Origin: Candidatus Heimdallarchaeota archaeon
Lineage (GTDB): Archaea; Asgardarchaeota; Heimdallarchaeia; JABLTI01
Assembly (NCBI GenBank): GCA_030667035.1
Contig: DAOUWQ010000005.1
Span: 1 to 13,472 of the forward strand
DNA length: 13,472 nt
Direction: 5' to 3'
Positions within the stretch are counted from its first letter, which is position 1. Every line of letters begins with the position of its first letter. Below are positions 12,488 to 13,472 of this stretch, piece after piece. Position numbers and translations under genes: made by a program. A model generated the notes under the pieces. The model was given only the letters and a program-made list of their open reading frames with translations, was not told where the DNA came from and did no database searches.

Positions 12488-13472
12488 ACTGGTTCCTCCG
12501 TATCAGGAGTCAATATTGGTTCTGCTTGAGTTGGTTTCTTTCTCCGCATTTGAGTGAATATTAACACCCAAGGAGTGATTAATGCTAGAATTGCTCCTAA
12601 TATAGATAGGAATATCGCCCAAGGTGGCAAGCTAACTTTTCCGGTAAAGTATAACGTAATAATAAAATTCCCTAGGGGGTAGACTCCATCTAGATGAAGT
12701 AGGGTTGTATCATTTTCCGCTGTAGGAATGAAAATTACTGAATCACTATTGCTATTTTTCGAACTTCCTTCGAGTCCTCCTAATAATGTTAAATCACTGA
12801 AATTCAATGACCATGAATACAATTCAACTACACCTAATGCATTTAGTGCAAATTTCAAACTGTAAAAATCGAGATTTAAATCATCAATATTGAACTGGAA
12901 GTCTTCTAATGAAATTGAATAAAACTCTTTTACATCTTCTGGTATAGTGATAGGAACAAGAACCTCCTCTTTATCCATAAACCAATCAAGAGCAAGTATC
13001 TCCTCATTATTATTAATATTTCCAGATACGGTTGCAGATCCGGTTATATTAAACATTGGAGTCATAACAAATGCTATTGTATAGTTTAGAATTGTTTGTT
13101 CCCATAACATTACAGGGTCGAGATTTGAATTTACGGTCAAATTCCTTCCAATGAATGTTTTAAATGCAGAGAGATTGAGATATTCGGGTATGCCTGCATC
13201 TGCTAAAGATATTAAATCAGAAGATCCAAACGGAGTAACAAAGGACAAACTTCCTCGAAATGCAGCCCAAAAAGTACTTGCTTCAGCAGTTAATTTAATT
13301 TTGACATTGGTTTCTTCACCCGCATTTACTCTCTCTGGTGCTTCGATAGTGATATTGATCGGTGATGTCAATCCGACGTCCATAAATAGACTTAGGTTTA
13401 ATCCTAAACTTTCATTTCCAATGAATTGATTTATCTCAAATGGTCCAATTGAATGGTTGAAATTTAGTGACC
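12472..13472 (-). CDS. Membrane-anchored surface protein, C-terminal part (5' end beyond the window)
   Basis: The frame is open from the right edge with no stop. An internal ATG at 13383 is not convincing as a start, because about 29 codons of similar beta-rich, Asn-rich sequence precede it (for example FNHSIGPFEINQFIG). The visible ~333 residues are rich in Asn, Ser, Thr and beta-strand patterns, with several N-x-S/T sequons (NIT, NLS, NLT, NYT, NFS, NDT), as in glycosylated archaeal exoproteins. A segment such as INITIEAPERVNAGEETNVK resembles an Ig-like or CARDB-like strand pair. Near the end one hydrophobic segment (WAIFLSILGAILALITPWVLIF) is followed by RRKK and an acidic cytosolic tail. 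This is an outside-facing, C-terminally anchored protein of unknown role. Confidence 0.75.
   Translation of the reverse strand, partial: SLNFNHSIGPFEINQFIGNESLGLNLSLFMDVGLTSPINITIEAPERVNAGEETNVKIKLTAEASTFWAAFRGSLSFVTPFGSSDLISLADAGIPEYLNLSAFKTFIGRNLTVNSNLDPVMLWEQTILNYTIAFVMTPMFNITGSATVSGNINNNEEILALDWFMDKEEVLVPITIPEDVKEFYSISLEDFQFNIDDLNLDFYSLKFALNALGVVELYSWSLNFSDLTLLGGLEGSSKNSNSDSVIFIPTAENDTTLLHLDGVYPLGNFIITLYFTGKVSLPPWAIFLSILGAILALITPWVLIFTQMRRKKPTQAEPILTPDTEEPVEVED

Noticed and set aside
12227..12529. A 100-codon + strand frame overlapping the small CxxC gene
   Set aside because: Leu/Phe-rich with low-complexity ending, no ribosome site, and it overlaps both the CxxC gene and the opposing surface-protein gene; the 12202 frame has an SD and ends exactly at the junction.
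13381..13383. ATG as the start of the surface protein
   Set aside because: The same frame stays open for about 29 further codons to the window edge with similar composition, and no signal peptide follows this ATG, so the true start lies outside.
13151..13429. A + strand frame near the right edge
   Set aside because: Antisense to the surface-protein frame, which is longer, open to the edge and has a coherent anchor; no promoter or SD was seen.

Overview
The window reads as low-GC archaeal chromosome. The evidence is a transcription factor B (TFB), a clamp-loader small subunit (RFC-S), a tRNA-Pro gene interrupted by two introns with bulge-helix-bulge (BHB) geometry, TATA-like boxes ahead of most genes, and a mix of ATG starts and TTG starts with Shine-Dalgarno (SD) sequences. 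Lineage cannot be fixed from sequence alone. An Asgard-like or other mesophilic, AT-rich archaeon fits, but this is a guess. Nothing points to a recent mobile element, phage or CRISPR locus.

Layout. Bases 1-4332 are all on the + strand: the 3' tail of an unknown gene, a DUF255/YyaL-type thioredoxin-fold protein, a UDP-sugar 6-dehydrogenase of the WecC type, and a small PLAT/LH2-like protein. Bases 4333-6811 hold the information-processing genes: TFB, a GC-rich intergenic hairpin, then RFC-S. Bases 6839-9471 are on the - strand: S-adenosylhomocysteine hydrolase (convergent with RFC-S and separated by a long palindrome), a 50-residue ribbon-helix-helix (RHH) regulator with a repeat-rich upstream region, a small DG-motif repeat protein (TerB/EF-hand-like), and RidA. 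Bases 9625-11093 (+) form a two-gene operon of an SPFH/stomatin membrane protein and a divergent HPS/KGPDC-type (HUMPS) barrel. The tRNA-Pro(GGG) follows on the - strand, then a zinc-dependent phospholipase C-like protein (-), a small CxxC protein (+), and the C-terminal part of a membrane-anchored surface protein (-) that runs off the right edge.

How the genes relate. Most are single housekeeping units with their own promoter and terminator; the only convincing operon is SPFH-HUMPS (14 bp apart). AhcY removes the S-adenosylhomocysteine made by methyltransferases, and RidA clears reactive enamine/imine by-products. TFB and RFC-S serve transcription initiation and replication. The WecC-type enzyme, SPFH protein, phospholipase-like protein and surface protein concern the cell envelope.

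The most notable items are the tRNA-Pro with a canonical 37/38 intron plus a T-loop intron, both predicted at exactly 31 nt; the short RHH gene with a TACCC/GGGTA half-site cluster and a 10-bp leader hairpin; the HUMPS protein lacking two usual active-site signatures; and an apparent insertion in AhcY beside its NAD-ribose-binding loop. No stretch over 300 bases lacks a gene once the RHH gene and the tRNA are counted.
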